From contig NZ_VUMI01000027.1 of assembly GCF_009696275.1 (NCBI RefSeq), forward strand, positions 1-64,000: a stretch of 64,000 nucleotides of DNA, in the 5' to 3' direction. This DNA comes from Eisenbergiella porci. GTDB taxonomy: Bacteria; Bacillota; Clostridia; Lachnospirales; Lachnospiraceae. Positions 47,203 through 56,641 of this stretch are shown here, in pieces. The notes under the pieces are model-generated. The model ran no database searches, was not told the origin of the DNA, and worked only from the letters and a program-made list of their open reading frames with translations. The translations under genes were made by a program, and so were the position numbers. Every line of letters begins with the position of its first letter. Position 1 is the stretch's first letter.

Positions 47203-48336
47203 ATGAAACTAAAGCGGATTATTGTATCTATTATCTTATTTTCATTGTTTCTTTTTATCTGCTCTGCAGTATTTAAAGGCACAGCAGATAATTTGCAGGC
47301 AGATTCAGCCTTAACGGCAGAAAGCGAGGTATCTTCCATGGGAGAGAGTAATACGGAAAAGACAGAAATAAACCTGGAAAATTTAAAAGAAATTTATTTT
47401 GCAGGCGGCTGCTTCTGGGGTGTGGAAGAATATTTTTCAAGAATTCCGGGCGTCTATGACGCGGTTTCCGGCTACGCCAACGGCAATACTGAGCAGCCGA
47501 CCTACGAAGAGGTCTGCTCCAATACCACGGGCTTTGCGGAGACGGTACGCGTCCGGTATGATCCGGCGGTGATTTCCCTGCGCGTACTGACCGGGCAGTA
47601 TTTTAAAATAATCGATCCCGTCAGCGTCAACCTGCAGGGCAATGACACAGGCACACAGTACCGGACCGGAATCTTTTATACACAGGAAAAGGACCGTGCT
47701 TCCATTCAGCCTGTCATGAATGAAATACAGAATGATTATTCCGAGCCGCTGGCGGTAGAGCTTGCGCCGCTGGAAAACTTCTATCCGGCCGAGGATTACC
47801 ACCAGGACTATCTGCAGAAGAACCCGGGCGGCTACTGCCATATAGATTTTTCCAGTCTGGAGGATTTGACGGTACGCGCCAACGGCACCGTGGGAATCCG
47901 CATTTCGGAAAAAGAACTGCGGGAAGAGCTGACTCCGCTGCAATATGAAGTAACCCGGAATGCCGCCACGGAAAGGCCCTTCACCGGAGAATATTGGGAC
48001 AGCAATGAACCGGGATTATATGTGGATATCGTCACAGGGGAACCGCTCTTTACTTCCGCCGACAAATTCGATTCCGGCTGCGGCTGGCCCAGCTTCACGA
48101 AGCCTGTGGAGCCGGAAGCCATAACACAGCTGGAAGATAACAGCCACGGCATGAAGCGTATTGAGGTGCGCAGCCATGACGGTGATTCCCACCTGGGACA
48201 TGTGTTTGAGGACGGCCCCGCAGAATCCGGCGGACTCAGATACTGTATCAACAGCGCCTCCCTGCGTTTCATACCGCTCTCCCGGATGGAGGAGGAAGGG
48301 TACGGAGCCTATATCCCGCAGGTGCTGGCGCAGTGA
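47203..48336 (+). CDS. msrAB: Membrane-anchored MsrAB methionine sulfoxide reductase fusion
   Basis: A 377-aa repair enzyme that reduces both S- and R-methionine sulfoxide. An N-terminal membrane helix (residues 5-22) and a short linker suggest an extracellular anchored form. MsrA follows (active Cys in [13 protein letters not shown], then RTGIFYT and [16 protein letters not shown]). MsrB comes last ([24 protein letters not shown] and catalytic Cys in [11 protein letters not shown]). The start follows GTGAGGG. It is alone between two decayed regions, with its own promoter and terminator. A role in protection of surface proteins from oxidants is the family expectation. Confidence 0.95.
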   Translation: MKLKRIIVSIILFSLFLFICSAVFKGTADNLQADSALTAESEVSSMGESNTEKTEINLENLKEIYFAGGCFWGVEEYFSRIPGVYDAVSGYANGNTEQPTYEEVCSNTTGFAETVRVRYDPAVISLRVLTGQYFKIIDPVSVNLQGNDTGTQYRTGIFYTQEKDRASIQPVMNEIQNDYSEPLAVELAPLENFYPAEDYHQDYLQKNPGGYCHIDFSSLEDLTVRANGTVGIRISEKELREELTPLQYEVTRNAATERPFTGEYWDSNEPGLYVDIVTGEPLFTSADKFDSGCGWPSFTKPVEPEAITQLEDNSHGMKRIEVRSHDGDSHLGHVFEDGPAESGGLRYCINSASLRFIPLSRMEEEGYGAYIPQVLAQ

Positions 48337-48380
48337 GAAGCTTTTCCTATCCTCAAGTCAAAGCTTAGAATTTCCTAATA

Positions 48381-48416
48381 TGAGACAATGCGCAGAAGCC
48401 TCCGCGCATTGTCTCA
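48381..48416 (+). terminator. msrAB terminator
   Basis: Perfect 13-bp stem (TGAGACAATGCGC with GCGCATTGTCTCA) 45 bases past the stop; followed only by TTTC, so termination may be modest. Confidence 0.75.
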
Positions 48417-48523
48417 TTTCAGCATAACAGGGAAGGGGGTTCACTGCCTTTTCAGTTCTCCCATTTATCACTGTCTGCTGTATTACTATGTTACTGTATT
48501 ACCGTATTACTGTATTTCTAATG

Positions 48524-48600
48524 TTACAGTCCAAGGCTCTCCACCCAGGCCTTAAGCTCCGCCTTATCCGCATACGGGCTGAAGCGTCTGCCGTTACTGA
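48524..48600 (-). pseudogene. Tiny C-terminal coding remnant
   Basis: The minus strand reads NGRRFSPYADKAELKAWVES-LGL then stop. Codon pattern looks coding but nothing supports a complete gene. Family not recognised. Confidence 0.3.
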
Positions 48601-48769
48601 TTATAATTATAAAATTGGGGATCGGTTTTGTCTAATGCCTATTTTAACTGGCGTGTTATTCATTTTTTGTATTGCCGGACTTCCTGTGAGGCCTGTAAAA
48701 TACCAGGGACACCACAGTCATTCCTTTTATCGTTGGCAAGGATGGCTGATGTGGCCGATTCTATGTAAT

Positions 48770-49036
48770 GGCAGGCTCAATCCTTGTACCAAAGTGCAAT
48801 ATCTGAGACCATTAGAAAATCAGCAAAGGATATGGTATAATTTTCTCAGACAAAAACTGTATAAGTCAATCGAAACGCAAACCGGAAAAATATTGCTTAT
48901 TACAAAAGAAATGCTGTTAGATGAAATTACACATTATCATGGAACACTTGTCGAGTATATGAGTGAAATTGAAAGGAAATATTGTTATATTGAAGTGCAA
49001 TTGTGGTTTGATGATTTGATAAGAAGATATTTGTAA
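48770..49036 (+). pseudogene. Hypothetical protein fragment
   Basis: The last 80-90 codons of an open frame look coding (RIWYNFLRQKLYKSIETQTG, ITKEMLLDEITHYHGTLVE, YIEVQLWFDDLIRRYL), without ribosome site or credible start. AT-rich compared with the glycan genes, so possibly acquired and decayed. No family recognised. Confidence 0.35.
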
Positions 49037-49063
49037 GATACTTATTTCATAGCATTCTTATCT

Positions 49064-49384
49064 CTAACTGTCATTATCCGATGAGAAATGTTCCATGAAC
49101 TTTCCAAAATTACTGCTTCCTTTGATTAAATCATCTGTTGTTCCAAATATTACAACCTGATCTGCTGCATGTTCTGTTCCATGGACCTCATTAATTTTTC
49201 TTTTGATATCTCCATACTGCTCATACGGCTTTTTATCCGTATCGCAAAATACAAGGACCAAATCATAAGAGCCATTCTGATATTTATCTTGATATCGGGC
49301 CGGGATGTTTCCATTTCCTTCCGCATTCTCCAAGACAAACTCATAAGTTGTGCTCCAAACTTGCAGCGATATTAATTTATCCAA
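49064..49384 (-). pseudogene. Hypothetical protein fragment
   Basis: Open for 107 codons from a TTG with no start or ribosome site. It reads DKLISLQVWSTTYEFVLENA, YDLVLVFCDTDKKPYEQYGD and HAADQVVIFG, then an ending that looks out of register. The VLVFCDTDKK stretch resembles an acidic Toprim-like strand, but I cannot assign it. Truncated at the N-terminus. Confidence 0.4.
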
Positions 49385-49450
49385 ATATTCGTACTCTTCA
49401 TCACTTTACAGATAATACAAATCCTACTGCCTGAAAAAAACCGGGGAATT

Positions 49451-49675
49451 TTATTTATCATTGGCCAAGTCCCCTTTCCGGTCTCCTTTTATGCTTAACA
49501 AAGAATATATCAGCTCAGGATCAGGAACTGCCCCCAACACACCTTTTCTATATTTTTCCATGATATCGGTTGTATCTCTTATTCCCTGCCCCGCTGTAAA
49601 TTGTGCCAGCGAATACACATAAATTCCTTCTTTATTTTTATGAATAAACCAAGCTTGCGTTGCTGTCTCTATATA
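49451..49675 (-). pseudogene. Hypothetical C-terminal fragment
   Basis: Minus-strand frame reading AWFIHKNKEGIYVYSLAQFT, GIRDTTDIMEKYRKGVLGAV and PDPELIYSLLSIKGDRKGD up to a stop at 49451. Smooth coding character but no start. Family not recognised. Confidence 0.35.
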
Positions 49676-49749
49676 GAGGCATGCTCATTAGAAGAATTTA
49701 TTTTTATATCACAATCAGCGGTACAATTAATTCTTTTTATGTCAGCCCT

Positions 49750-50032
49750 GATCTTCCTAATCCCGTTTTACACAAACGATAATGGATTCGCTTTTCCAGG
49801 AGGACATGCTGCGTTTGGGGAAACAAACGAGAAAACGTTAATCTGGGAGTTCAAAGAGGAAATCGGCGCGGATATTTTAGTCGGTGAATTAAAATGGGTT
49901 GGTGAAATTTTCTTTCCATGGGGAGAAAAACCTTGTCATCAGATTTGTTTATATTATACTGTGGTAATTGAAGACGGATATACGCCAAAAGAAGGCACCT
50001 TCCTGGCGCAGGAACAGCTTGAGGGCCGAAAG
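49750..50032 (+). pseudogene. Nudix hydrolase fragment
   Basis: Contains a Nudix box (GGHAAFGETNEKTLIWEFKE then EIGAD, with Trp in place of the usual Arg) and KWVGEIFFPWGEKPCHQICL. The N-terminal strand is replaced by unrelated sequence, and the C-terminus is cut after GTFLAQEQLEGRKPN, where it meets the end of the ABC ATPase relic on the other strand. Confidence 0.6.
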
Positions 50033-50041
50033 CCGAACCAG

Positions 50042-50895
50042 CTATCCCTGGCAATGGCAAAATGCCCGTCCCGTTTCTTTATGGAACAGATGGATTTTCT
50101 CAGACAGAAGGCGGACATATACCGCCTGCCCCAGCCTCCCGGAAAAATCAGCGCCTGTTATCATTGTAAGATCCGGCATCCCGGGAGCTGTGAGAAAAAC
50201 CGCTGTCTCCCGCCCGGTATTTTCCACAATATTGATTTCCATCCGTATAGCGCCAGGTTCTCCCGGGCCGGCAGGTTTGATATGCTCCGGACGAATGCCT
50301 GCCGTTATTTCCCCTTGCACAGGTCCCGGCGGCAGCTTATCTTCATCCACAGGAATCCTGCGCTCTCCCAGGGTAAGGTAACAGCAGCCCTGCTCTGTGA
50401 CAGGCCCTGTATCCCACAGGTTCATATGGGGAGAGCCTATAAATCCCGCAACGAACAGATTCGCAGGATGTCCATATATCTCCTGAGGTGTCCCAAGCTG
50501 CTGCAGGACTCCTTCATTTATCACGGCAATGCGTGTTCCCTTTTAATTTCCTTTTTTCCGGAATGCCGCATTTTAAGGGGAAATGCAATATTGTCCTTCA
50601 CTTTCATATTGGGATACAGGGCATAGTTCTGAAAAACCATGGCAACATCGCGGTTCTTCGGCGGTACCTTGTTCATGCTCCTCCCATCCATAATGATTTC
50701 TCCGCCACTGATATTCTCAAGTCCTGCTATCATGCGCAGCAGCGTTGTTTTTCCACATCCGGAGGGACCGACAAAAACAATAAATTCACCCTGATTTATT
50801 TCCATATCCATGTCTATGACAGCATGGACATTGCCCGGATACCATTTGTTTACCTTTCGAATCTGCAGGCTTCCAGTTAAACTCTCTTTTTCCAT
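50042..50895 (-). pseudogene. Sugar ABC importer ATPase (MsmX/UgpC type) lacking its core
   Basis: The start follows GGAGGAAGG. The N-terminal part has Walker A (FVGPSGCGKTTLLRMIAGLE) and the Q-loop (VAMVFQNYALYPNMKV). After KKEIKRE near 50527 the frame breaks and resumes as TRIAVINEGVLQQLGTPQEI through the regulatory C-terminal domain. About 100 residues are missing, including the LSGGQ signature, Walker B and the switch His. The product cannot hydrolyse ATP normally. It is the last gene of the VanRS-linked cluster, after the two permeases. Confidence 0.88.
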
Positions 50896-50972
50896 AAAAC
50901 CTTCCTCCATTTCTGCCCCGTAACCGTCCCTCTCTATTCAGTCTTTATCCTTTACAGACTTTTCCCGTTACT

Positions 50973-51812
50973 TCAATCCTTCATCCCGGAGGAAATAATG
51001 CCCTGTTCCAGATATTTCTGCCCGGACAGGAATATCAAAAGAGGCGGCATCAGCGTGATCGGTGAGGCAATCAGCGATACCCCTGCATTGTCGGCAGTAA
51101 TATTTGCCATATACAATGACAGCGGCCAGAGAGCCTGATTCTTCAGAAATGCCTGCGGTGCTTCCATGGCATTCCAATATTCCAGGAATCCCAATACTAC
51201 TGCGGAAAGAATCCCTGATGCCCCCAGTGGAATTCCAAGCCGGACAAAGCTCTGGAAGGGCGAAGCCCCATCCACCGCCGCTGCCTCCATAACCGTTTCC
51301 GGTATCACCATAAAGAAACGTGTCATAATGAATACGGGAAAGGTTGACGCCGCCCCGGGCAGGATGACGGCCCATACGGTATCAATCAGCCGCAATTTAT
51401 CCAGTACAAGATAGCTTGAAACCATGGTCACCTGGAAAGGCATCAACATAAGAACAATATATAAGGTATAGAGCAGCTTTTTACCCCGGAAATTAAATCT
51501 TGCAAACGCCCATGCCGCAGGTGCCCCTAAAAATATCTGCCCGATTACAACAGGGAAAACCTGCCTGCAGGAATTCCAGAATACTGCAAAAAACTGAGGC
51601 GTATCCAAAAGCAGCTCCACATAAGCCTGCAAAGTAGGATACTGCGCAATTACAGGCCATACGGCAGTCCCTTCCCCTCCTTCCAGAACCGGAGCGAGAT
51701 TTTCAGACAATTCCGCACTTCCCATAATAGTGCCGGATAACAGCATCCAAAGAGGTATCCATATAAAAAAGGCAATAAAAACAAGTATCAACCCTGTCAG
51801 CCACTTTTTCAT
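50973..51812 (-). CDS. ABC importer permease (MalG/UgpE type)
   Basis: A 279-aa membrane subunit with six predicted helices and ATPase-contact loop MEAAAVDGASPFQSFVRLGIP. GGGAG precedes the start. Paired with the permease upstream. This MalG/UgpE branch differs from the LplB/YtcP pairs of the two xylan importers. The cognate ATPase gene beside it is broken. Confidence 0.9.
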   Translation of the reverse strand: MKKWLTGLILVFIAFFIWIPLWMLLSGTIMGSAELSENLAPVLEGGEGTAVWPVIAQYPTLQAYVELLLDTPQFFAVFWNSCRQVFPVVIGQIFLGAPAAWAFARFNFRGKKLLYTLYIVLMLMPFQVTMVSSYLVLDKLRLIDTVWAVILPGAASTFPVFIMTRFFMVIPETVMEAAAVDGASPFQSFVRLGIPLGASGILSAVVLGFLEYWNAMEAPQAFLKNQALWPLSLYMANITADNAGVSLIASPITLMPPLLIFLSGQKYLEQGIISSGMKD

Positions 51813-51875
51813 TTACGCTCCCATCCGCGTGCAAGGCACGCATACAATTCAAGGGGGCTGAAAGGCCTTTTCCCT

Positions 51876-52736
51876 TCAGCCCTTATCCTCCCGGCCCAAA
51901 ACTTTCTGCAGCAGCATGATCAGTATAAATACAAAAAGCGCCATCATTACGGCTCCCGCGCACATTTTATCCACATCCAGATTGCCGTACCAGTTGTTGA
52001 ACAGATGCTGCAGCATATAGATGCTTTCCTCCGGGTAGCTTCCGGCAATCAGATAAGCCTCCCGGAACACCTTAAAAGAGTTCAGCAGCGAAAGCACCGT
52101 AGTGGTGAAAAAAACCGGCATAAGGTTTGGCAAAGTAATTTGCGTAAACCGCCTGATGCTTCCGGCTCCATCTATCTGCGCCGCCTCATATAAGGCCGGA
52201 TTTATGGTGCCAAACCCGGAAAGCCACAGAACCATATCATATCCGAAGTTCTTCCACAGATAAGCAAATACCAGCACCCCAAAAGCAGCCCTGCTCCCTA
52301 TCCAGTCCACCGGCGCTGCATCCCAAAGCGCAAGAAAGGCATTGAGCAGACCGTTTTTATGAAAAATCACACGCCACAAAAGGACAATCGAAGCCACCGG
52401 TATTGCCATAGGCACAAGAAATGAGGTTTTGAAAATTCCGTGTGATTCCCTGAAGGCAGTCAGCAGCAGCGAAACCGCCAGTGAAATAACCAGCAGCAGC
52501 GGTATACAGACAAGGACAAATTTCAGTGTGTTTCCCGCAGCCAGCTTGAAAGCGCTGTTGTCCAATACTGCCAGATAATTTTGAAATCCCACGAACCTGC
52601 CGCCGGCAGCCTGAAAAAAGGAACGCCGCAGCACATCCAGAAGGGGAATGAATACCATAATACTTACAAAAATCAGGCTCGGCGCCAAAAACAGCCATGG
52701 CACGATACGTTCCCTAAAAGAAACTTCTTTTCTCAT
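51876..52736 (-). CDS. ABC importer permease (MalF/UgpA type)
   Basis: A 286-aa membrane subunit with six helices and contact loop LYEAAQIDGAGSIRRFTQIT. GGGAGG lies seven bases before the ATG, inside the end of the preceding gene, with a 23-base overlap of the coding regions. Such overlap with a MacB-like gene suggests they are made together. Confidence 0.9.
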   Translation of the reverse strand: MRKEVSFRERIVPWLFLAPSLIFVSIMVFIPLLDVLRRSFFQAAGGRFVGFQNYLAVLDNSAFKLAAGNTLKFVLVCIPLLLVISLAVSLLLTAFRESHGIFKTSFLVPMAIPVASIVLLWRVIFHKNGLLNAFLALWDAAPVDWIGSRAAFGVLVFAYLWKNFGYDMVLWLSGFGTINPALYEAAQIDGAGSIRRFTQITLPNLMPVFFTTTVLSLLNSFKVFREAYLIAGSYPEESIYMLQHLFNNWYGNLDVDKMCAGAVMMALFVFILIMLLQKVLGREDKG

Positions 52737-53961
52737 CTGAAAACCTCCCTTCCCCGGGAACAGCGGTAAGCTTCTCCTTCTGCCTGTAAAGCATGAAATC
52801 CACAGACAGCCACAGGCAGGGCATCAGATACATTTCCCTGCAGAATATCATATGGCAAGTCCGGGCCATGGAAAGGGACAGCAGGCTGAGCGCCAGCGTA
52901 TATGCCGCACAGCCCAGCGACATGCCACCATAAGACCTTATGGATACCCGCATTGCGGCTATTGTCCCAGGCACAGAGGCGGCTATGGAAAATAATACTG
53001 TCATAATTACAGCGGTCATAAGCTCCATATCTCGGAAGGTGGAGCCTTCCGATATCCATGTAACCACATTTTTTCCATGTCCCATAACTAAATTCTCCCA
53101 AAACGCAAAGTCGGACAACCTCGTAGGAATAAATCCGGCAGGGAATCCCGGCAGGTCCATACAAAAAAGCAAACCAGCCAGAACCAACAGGGCCGACGGC
53201 AGCCAGAAGGCCAGCAACACAGGATAATGCCAAAGCCATTTCCCGCGCCTTATGACACGGCCGAGAATACCTGCTGCCAGAATAACGGCAGGAAACCTGA
53301 CAATAATACCAAGCGCCCATTCTATCAGCGGCTGTTCAAGAATCATCCCCCCGGAGAAATCCGCGGCCAAAAGATAGCGCTCTGCCTTCTCCCTGGTTCC
53401 CGTCCCGGAAAATATCAGCTGCATATGGGACAGAGGCTCTTCTGACCCAGCCTGTGCCTGACGGAATATCCGCGGCTCCTCCCCCTCAAATACGCCGCGC
53501 ACATAGAGCCTGTCTCCATCCATTATTACCGGCATCCCGCAAACGTCTGTGCTTCCCCACAAGGAAAACGCCAGCCCCGAGCTGACCGCGCATCCTGCCA
53601 AATCGTTTCCGGCCGGGAAGCCGCCGGAAAGCATGGCCGCTGCTGTAACAGCCCTGCAGTCGCCAAATACCACCACCCTGTCTGCTGCCATGCTTTTCCT
53701 GTCCCCGCTCATAACCTCATATCCTGAAGCCGCCTGCCATAGGGTGACCTCCAGCTGTTCTGCCGCCCCATCCTGCCGCGCAAAGGTCTGCTGTTTCACG
53801 AGAGCGGCCGGGCTGACGCCGCCGTTTTCCCATTTAACCTCCACACCCGGACAGAGGTTTACGGCCTTGCTGTAAAAAGTGCAGGCTATGCACCAGAAAA
53901 AAACTGCCGTCAAACCCGATATCACCAGCGCCGGCCAATGAAAATGTCTTTCAGTTTCCAA
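52714..53961 (-). CDS. MacB-like membrane protein of the adaptor cluster
   Basis: A 415-aa protein. An N-terminal helix (13-30) is followed by about 180 extracellular residues with a MacB periplasmic-core-like stretch (VVVFGDCRAVTAAAMLSGGF, GLAFSLWGSTDVCGMPVIM, DRLYVRGVF). Four or five membrane helices follow (about 215-240, 246-270, 318-340, 348-372). The family match is moderate, and no ATPase is attached. It begins at a TTG overlapping the HlyD-like gene by 11 bases and overlaps the following permease by 23. Its role is unknown; it may form a complex with the adaptor. Confidence 0.6.
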   Translation of the reverse strand: METERHFHWPALVISGLTAVFFWCIACTFYSKAVNLCPGVEVKWENGGVSPAALVKQQTFARQDGAAEQLEVTLWQAASGYEVMSGDRKSMAADRVVVFGDCRAVTAAAMLSGGFPAGNDLAGCAVSSGLAFSLWGSTDVCGMPVIMDGDRLYVRGVFEGEEPRIFRQAQAGSEEPLSHMQLIFSGTGTREKAERYLLAADFSGGMILEQPLIEWALGIIVRFPAVILAAGILGRVIRRGKWLWHYPVLLAFWLPSALLVLAGLLFCMDLPGFPAGFIPTRLSDFAFWENLVMGHGKNVVTWISEGSTFRDMELMTAVIMTVLFSIAASVPGTIAAMRVSIRSYGGMSLGCAAYTLALSLLSLSMARTCHMIFCREMYLMPCLWLSVDFMLYRQKEKLTAVPGEGRFSDEKRSFF

Positions 53962-55942
53962 TACGAACCCTGTCTCCTTCCGTTATCGCCTTATTTGAAC
54001 CTGTGATCACCTGATCCGCGTAGGTAAGGGCGCTCTCAACGCACATCATCTGTCTGTCCCTGTCTTTCACGGTTATATCAACTCTTGCAGTGACCCACTC
54101 CGTTCCCAGTACGGAATTCTGTTTGCGTATCACCAAAACGTGATCTCCCCTGGAATCGCTTCTGAGCGCCGTAATGGGAAGGCAGTTATGATAAATCTCA
54201 CTTTTCTTACTCAATGAAAGCTGTGCGGTCATACCGGCCGGATAGTCTCCTTCCTGCAAAACAGCAGTCAGGAAAACCTTCCCCTCCTCATCAGGCATGC
54301 CTATAGAACTGATCTCTGCCGCTGACCTTTGAGTGCTGCCGTCAAGCCTGAACATAAGCTCCCCCTTGTCTCCCGCCAGGAAATACCGTGCGGATTCTTC
54401 CTCCAAAAAACCTTCGAACAAAAATCCTTTATCATTGCAGGCAAGGGTAACCACCTCTTCTCCTGCTTTTGTCCTGAATCCCTTTTCCACAGTACGCAGT
54501 ACCGTTCCGGACACCGGCGCTGACAGGTATCCTCCATTATTTAAAATTTCCTGCAATTTATCCCGCAGTTTTTCTTTCTCCGCCAATTCGGATTCGCAGG
54601 TCAGTCTTGTGATTTTCCTTTCTTTCTGTGACATCACCGCCTGCTGCTGCGCATTTTCCAACGCCAGCTGCGCCGCCTCGACCGCCCTTTGCGCTTTATA
54701 AAGGGCTTCTTCTGCCAGGTACTGATTGTCCTCAAATTCACGCCAGACATCGTTCAGGGTTCCCTTTGCGGCATCAATCGCTGCCCGGGCCTGCCTGACT
54801 GCGGCTTCATCGGAAAAATCCGTACGCTCTTTTGCCGCCGTCAGCGCCGCGTTTGCATCATTGAGAGAAGCCTCGGCTCTCTCTGTTTTTGTTTTCCAGC
54901 GTTCTTTTATGGCATTCAGGTTTTCAGCGGCGCTGTCGTAGGACGAGGTTTTATATTCCGCATCTGACAGGTTTTTTTCTGCCTGCGTAAATTCCTCCTG
55001 TGCTTTGGAAAGCTCTTCCTTTGCAGCATTCAGCTCCTCCGTATAATCCGTGTCGCCGCCGGGCTCCTGCTCCTCAATTGCTTTTTCAATATCGCTGACC
55101 GCCTGCTTTGCGGCATCAAGCGTACTTTCCGCCTGTTTGTATGCCTCCAGCAGCTTCTGATAGGCATTCTTTGAAGCGTCCAAATTTTCCGAGGCTTCAT
55201 CCAGCTCCTTTTCTGCGGCATGGATGGCATCCTCCGCCGCTTCCCTGACGCTATACAGATTTTCCTCCGCCTCCTTAACGACTGCCTCCGCTTCCCTGAT
55301 AAGCTCCTGCTTTACCGCAGCGGCCGCCCTGTCATCCTCCGTCTCAGCAGCCGCCAGCTTCTCTTCACTTTTTGTATAGTCCTCCTTCAATCTTGTGTCT
55401 GACCGGACATATTTTGAAGCCAGGCGTTCATACTCCCTTTGGGCATCCTCAAGGGCGCGTTGCGCCGCAGCCACCTCATTACCGCCCCCGCTTTCGGAAA
55501 GATCAATTCTGAGAGTGAGGATATGGATTTCCTCTTCCAGCTTCTTCACCTGCGCTTCCATGGAAGGCACTTCAAAGGCAAGCAGCGGATCGCCCTTGTT
55601 TACCTGACTGCCTTCCTGAGCATTGACCGCCGTTACCCAAAGCCCTTCCGGCAATCTAATGCTTCTGTCGGCTGCCGCCTGGATCCTCCCCTCCACGAAA
55701 GCCCTTTCCGTAAGCGTCCCGCTTGCAAGAGTCGATACGGAAACGCTTGCTGTTGTGATGGAAAGGGAAACACGGGATATAACCGTGCATACAAACATCA
55801 GTGTAAAAAAAACGATAAGAGACTGTACGGCCATGCGCTGCATACTTTTTTTAATGACAGGCCCGTTTTTCTCTCCGGAAGCAAGCATTTCCTTTTGCTG
55901 CTGAATGATCCTGTTTATTTTTTCTTCCCTATGTAATCGCAT
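53951..55942 (-). CDS. HlyD-like adaptor with very long coiled coil
   Basis: A 663-aa protein with one membrane helix (about 38-58), then a lipoyl-type half motif (VTAVNAQEGSQVNKGDPLLA). About 350 residues (130-480) of Ala/Glu/Lys-rich coiled coil follow, then the second half (LSAPVSGTVLRTVEKGFRTK) and a beta-barrel with a membrane-proximal domain. This is the order in HlyD/MacA/YknX-type adaptors, but the hairpin is unusually long. In Gram-positives these normally pair with MacB-type exporters. Here the neighbours are importer permeases and a MacB-like protein. AGGAG precedes the start. Confidence 0.85.
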   Translation of the reverse strand: MRLHREEKINRIIQQQKEMLASGEKNGPVIKKSMQRMAVQSLIVFFTLMFVCTVISRVSLSITTASVSVSTLASGTLTERAFVEGRIQAAADRSIRLPEGLWVTAVNAQEGSQVNKGDPLLAFEVPSMEAQVKKLEEEIHILTLRIDLSESGGGNEVAAAQRALEDAQREYERLASKYVRSDTRLKEDYTKSEEKLAAAETEDDRAAAAVKQELIREAEAVVKEAEENLYSVREAAEDAIHAAEKELDEASENLDASKNAYQKLLEAYKQAESTLDAAKQAVSDIEKAIEEQEPGGDTDYTEELNAAKEELSKAQEEFTQAEKNLSDAEYKTSSYDSAAENLNAIKERWKTKTERAEASLNDANAALTAAKERTDFSDEAAVRQARAAIDAAKGTLNDVWREFEDNQYLAEEALYKAQRAVEAAQLALENAQQQAVMSQKERKITRLTCESELAEKEKLRDKLQEILNNGGYLSAPVSGTVLRTVEKGFRTKAGEEVVTLACNDKGFLFEGFLEEESARYFLAGDKGELMFRLDGSTQRSAAEISSIGMPDEEGKVFLTAVLQEGDYPAGMTAQLSLSKKSEIYHNCLPITALRSDSRGDHVLVIRKQNSVLGTEWVTARVDITVKDRDRQMMCVESALTYADQVITGSNKAITEGDRVRIGN

Positions 55943-55964
55943 CGCTGTTCAGTCTCCTGCATTC

Positions 55965-56621
55965 TTATTTGAATTCAACCGTAATAATTCTGTCCGCCAG
56001 ATAAGTACCGTCTGCCTGCTGCTTTCCAAAGCATAATACGATATCCTTATCCTTCACTTCGCTTTTTCCGCAGTCTTCCAGAGAATAACTGCCCCCATCC
56101 GAGCTCACGATTCCTTTTTGAAACACTGTTTCGTCCGTATAAGCAACCTTTATGAAGTGCGGCTCCCTGGAGGCTGCAGTTCCATCTGCAAAGGGGGAGG
56201 TATTGATCACCAGGCCCGTTTCTGAACACTCGCTGGCCGCACCGTTTAAATCCGCTGAATTGAACATTTCGTTCGCATCTGCAAAGGTTTCCATTTCTGA
56301 ATCCTCTTTTCCTGCACCGGTTTCCGTTTTTTCTGAAGCTTCTTCTGAAGTTTTTTCTGAAGTTTCCGCTGAAGCTTCTTCTGAAATCTCCGCCGAAGCT
56401 TCTTCTGAATTTCCTTCTGAGATTTTCTCCACGCCGGCCGCTGTACCGGAATGAGCGGCAGAATCACTATCCTGATAATTGGCTGCTTCTGTTTCCGCAG
56501 CTCCGTTTTCTGTCCCCATATCTGTCATATTTGTCCCGGCACAGCCGGTAAATAAAAGCATCCCGGCACAGATAACTGCGTACCGTCCAACCATTTTTAC
56601 TTTTCCATCCTTTTTTTTCAT
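55965..56621 (-). CDS. Small lipoprotein with Ser/Glu/Ala repeat
   Basis: A 218-aa secreted protein with signal peptide and lipobox LLFTGCAGTN (Cys near 27). Residues 70-100 contain imperfect repeats of SEEASAE/SEKTSEE type, an acidic spacer away from the membrane. The C-terminal 90 residues form a small beta-rich domain (PHFIKVAYTDETVFQKG, KDIVLCFGKQQADGTYLADR). No known family recognised. It is co-directional with the adaptor (22-base gap) and the binding protein, suggesting a surface accessory. Confidence 0.75.
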   Translation of the reverse strand: MKKKDGKVKMVGRYAVICAGMLLFTGCAGTNMTDMGTENGAAETEAANYQDSDSAAHSGTAAGVEKISEGNSEEASAEISEEASAETSEKTSEEASEKTETGAGKEDSEMETFADANEMFNSADLNGAASECSETGLVINTSPFADGTAASREPHFIKVAYTDETVFQKGIVSSDGGSYSLEDCGKSEVKDKDIVLCFGKQQADGTYLADRIITVEFK

Positions 56622-56641
56622 TGTTTAAAATCCTCTCCTTT

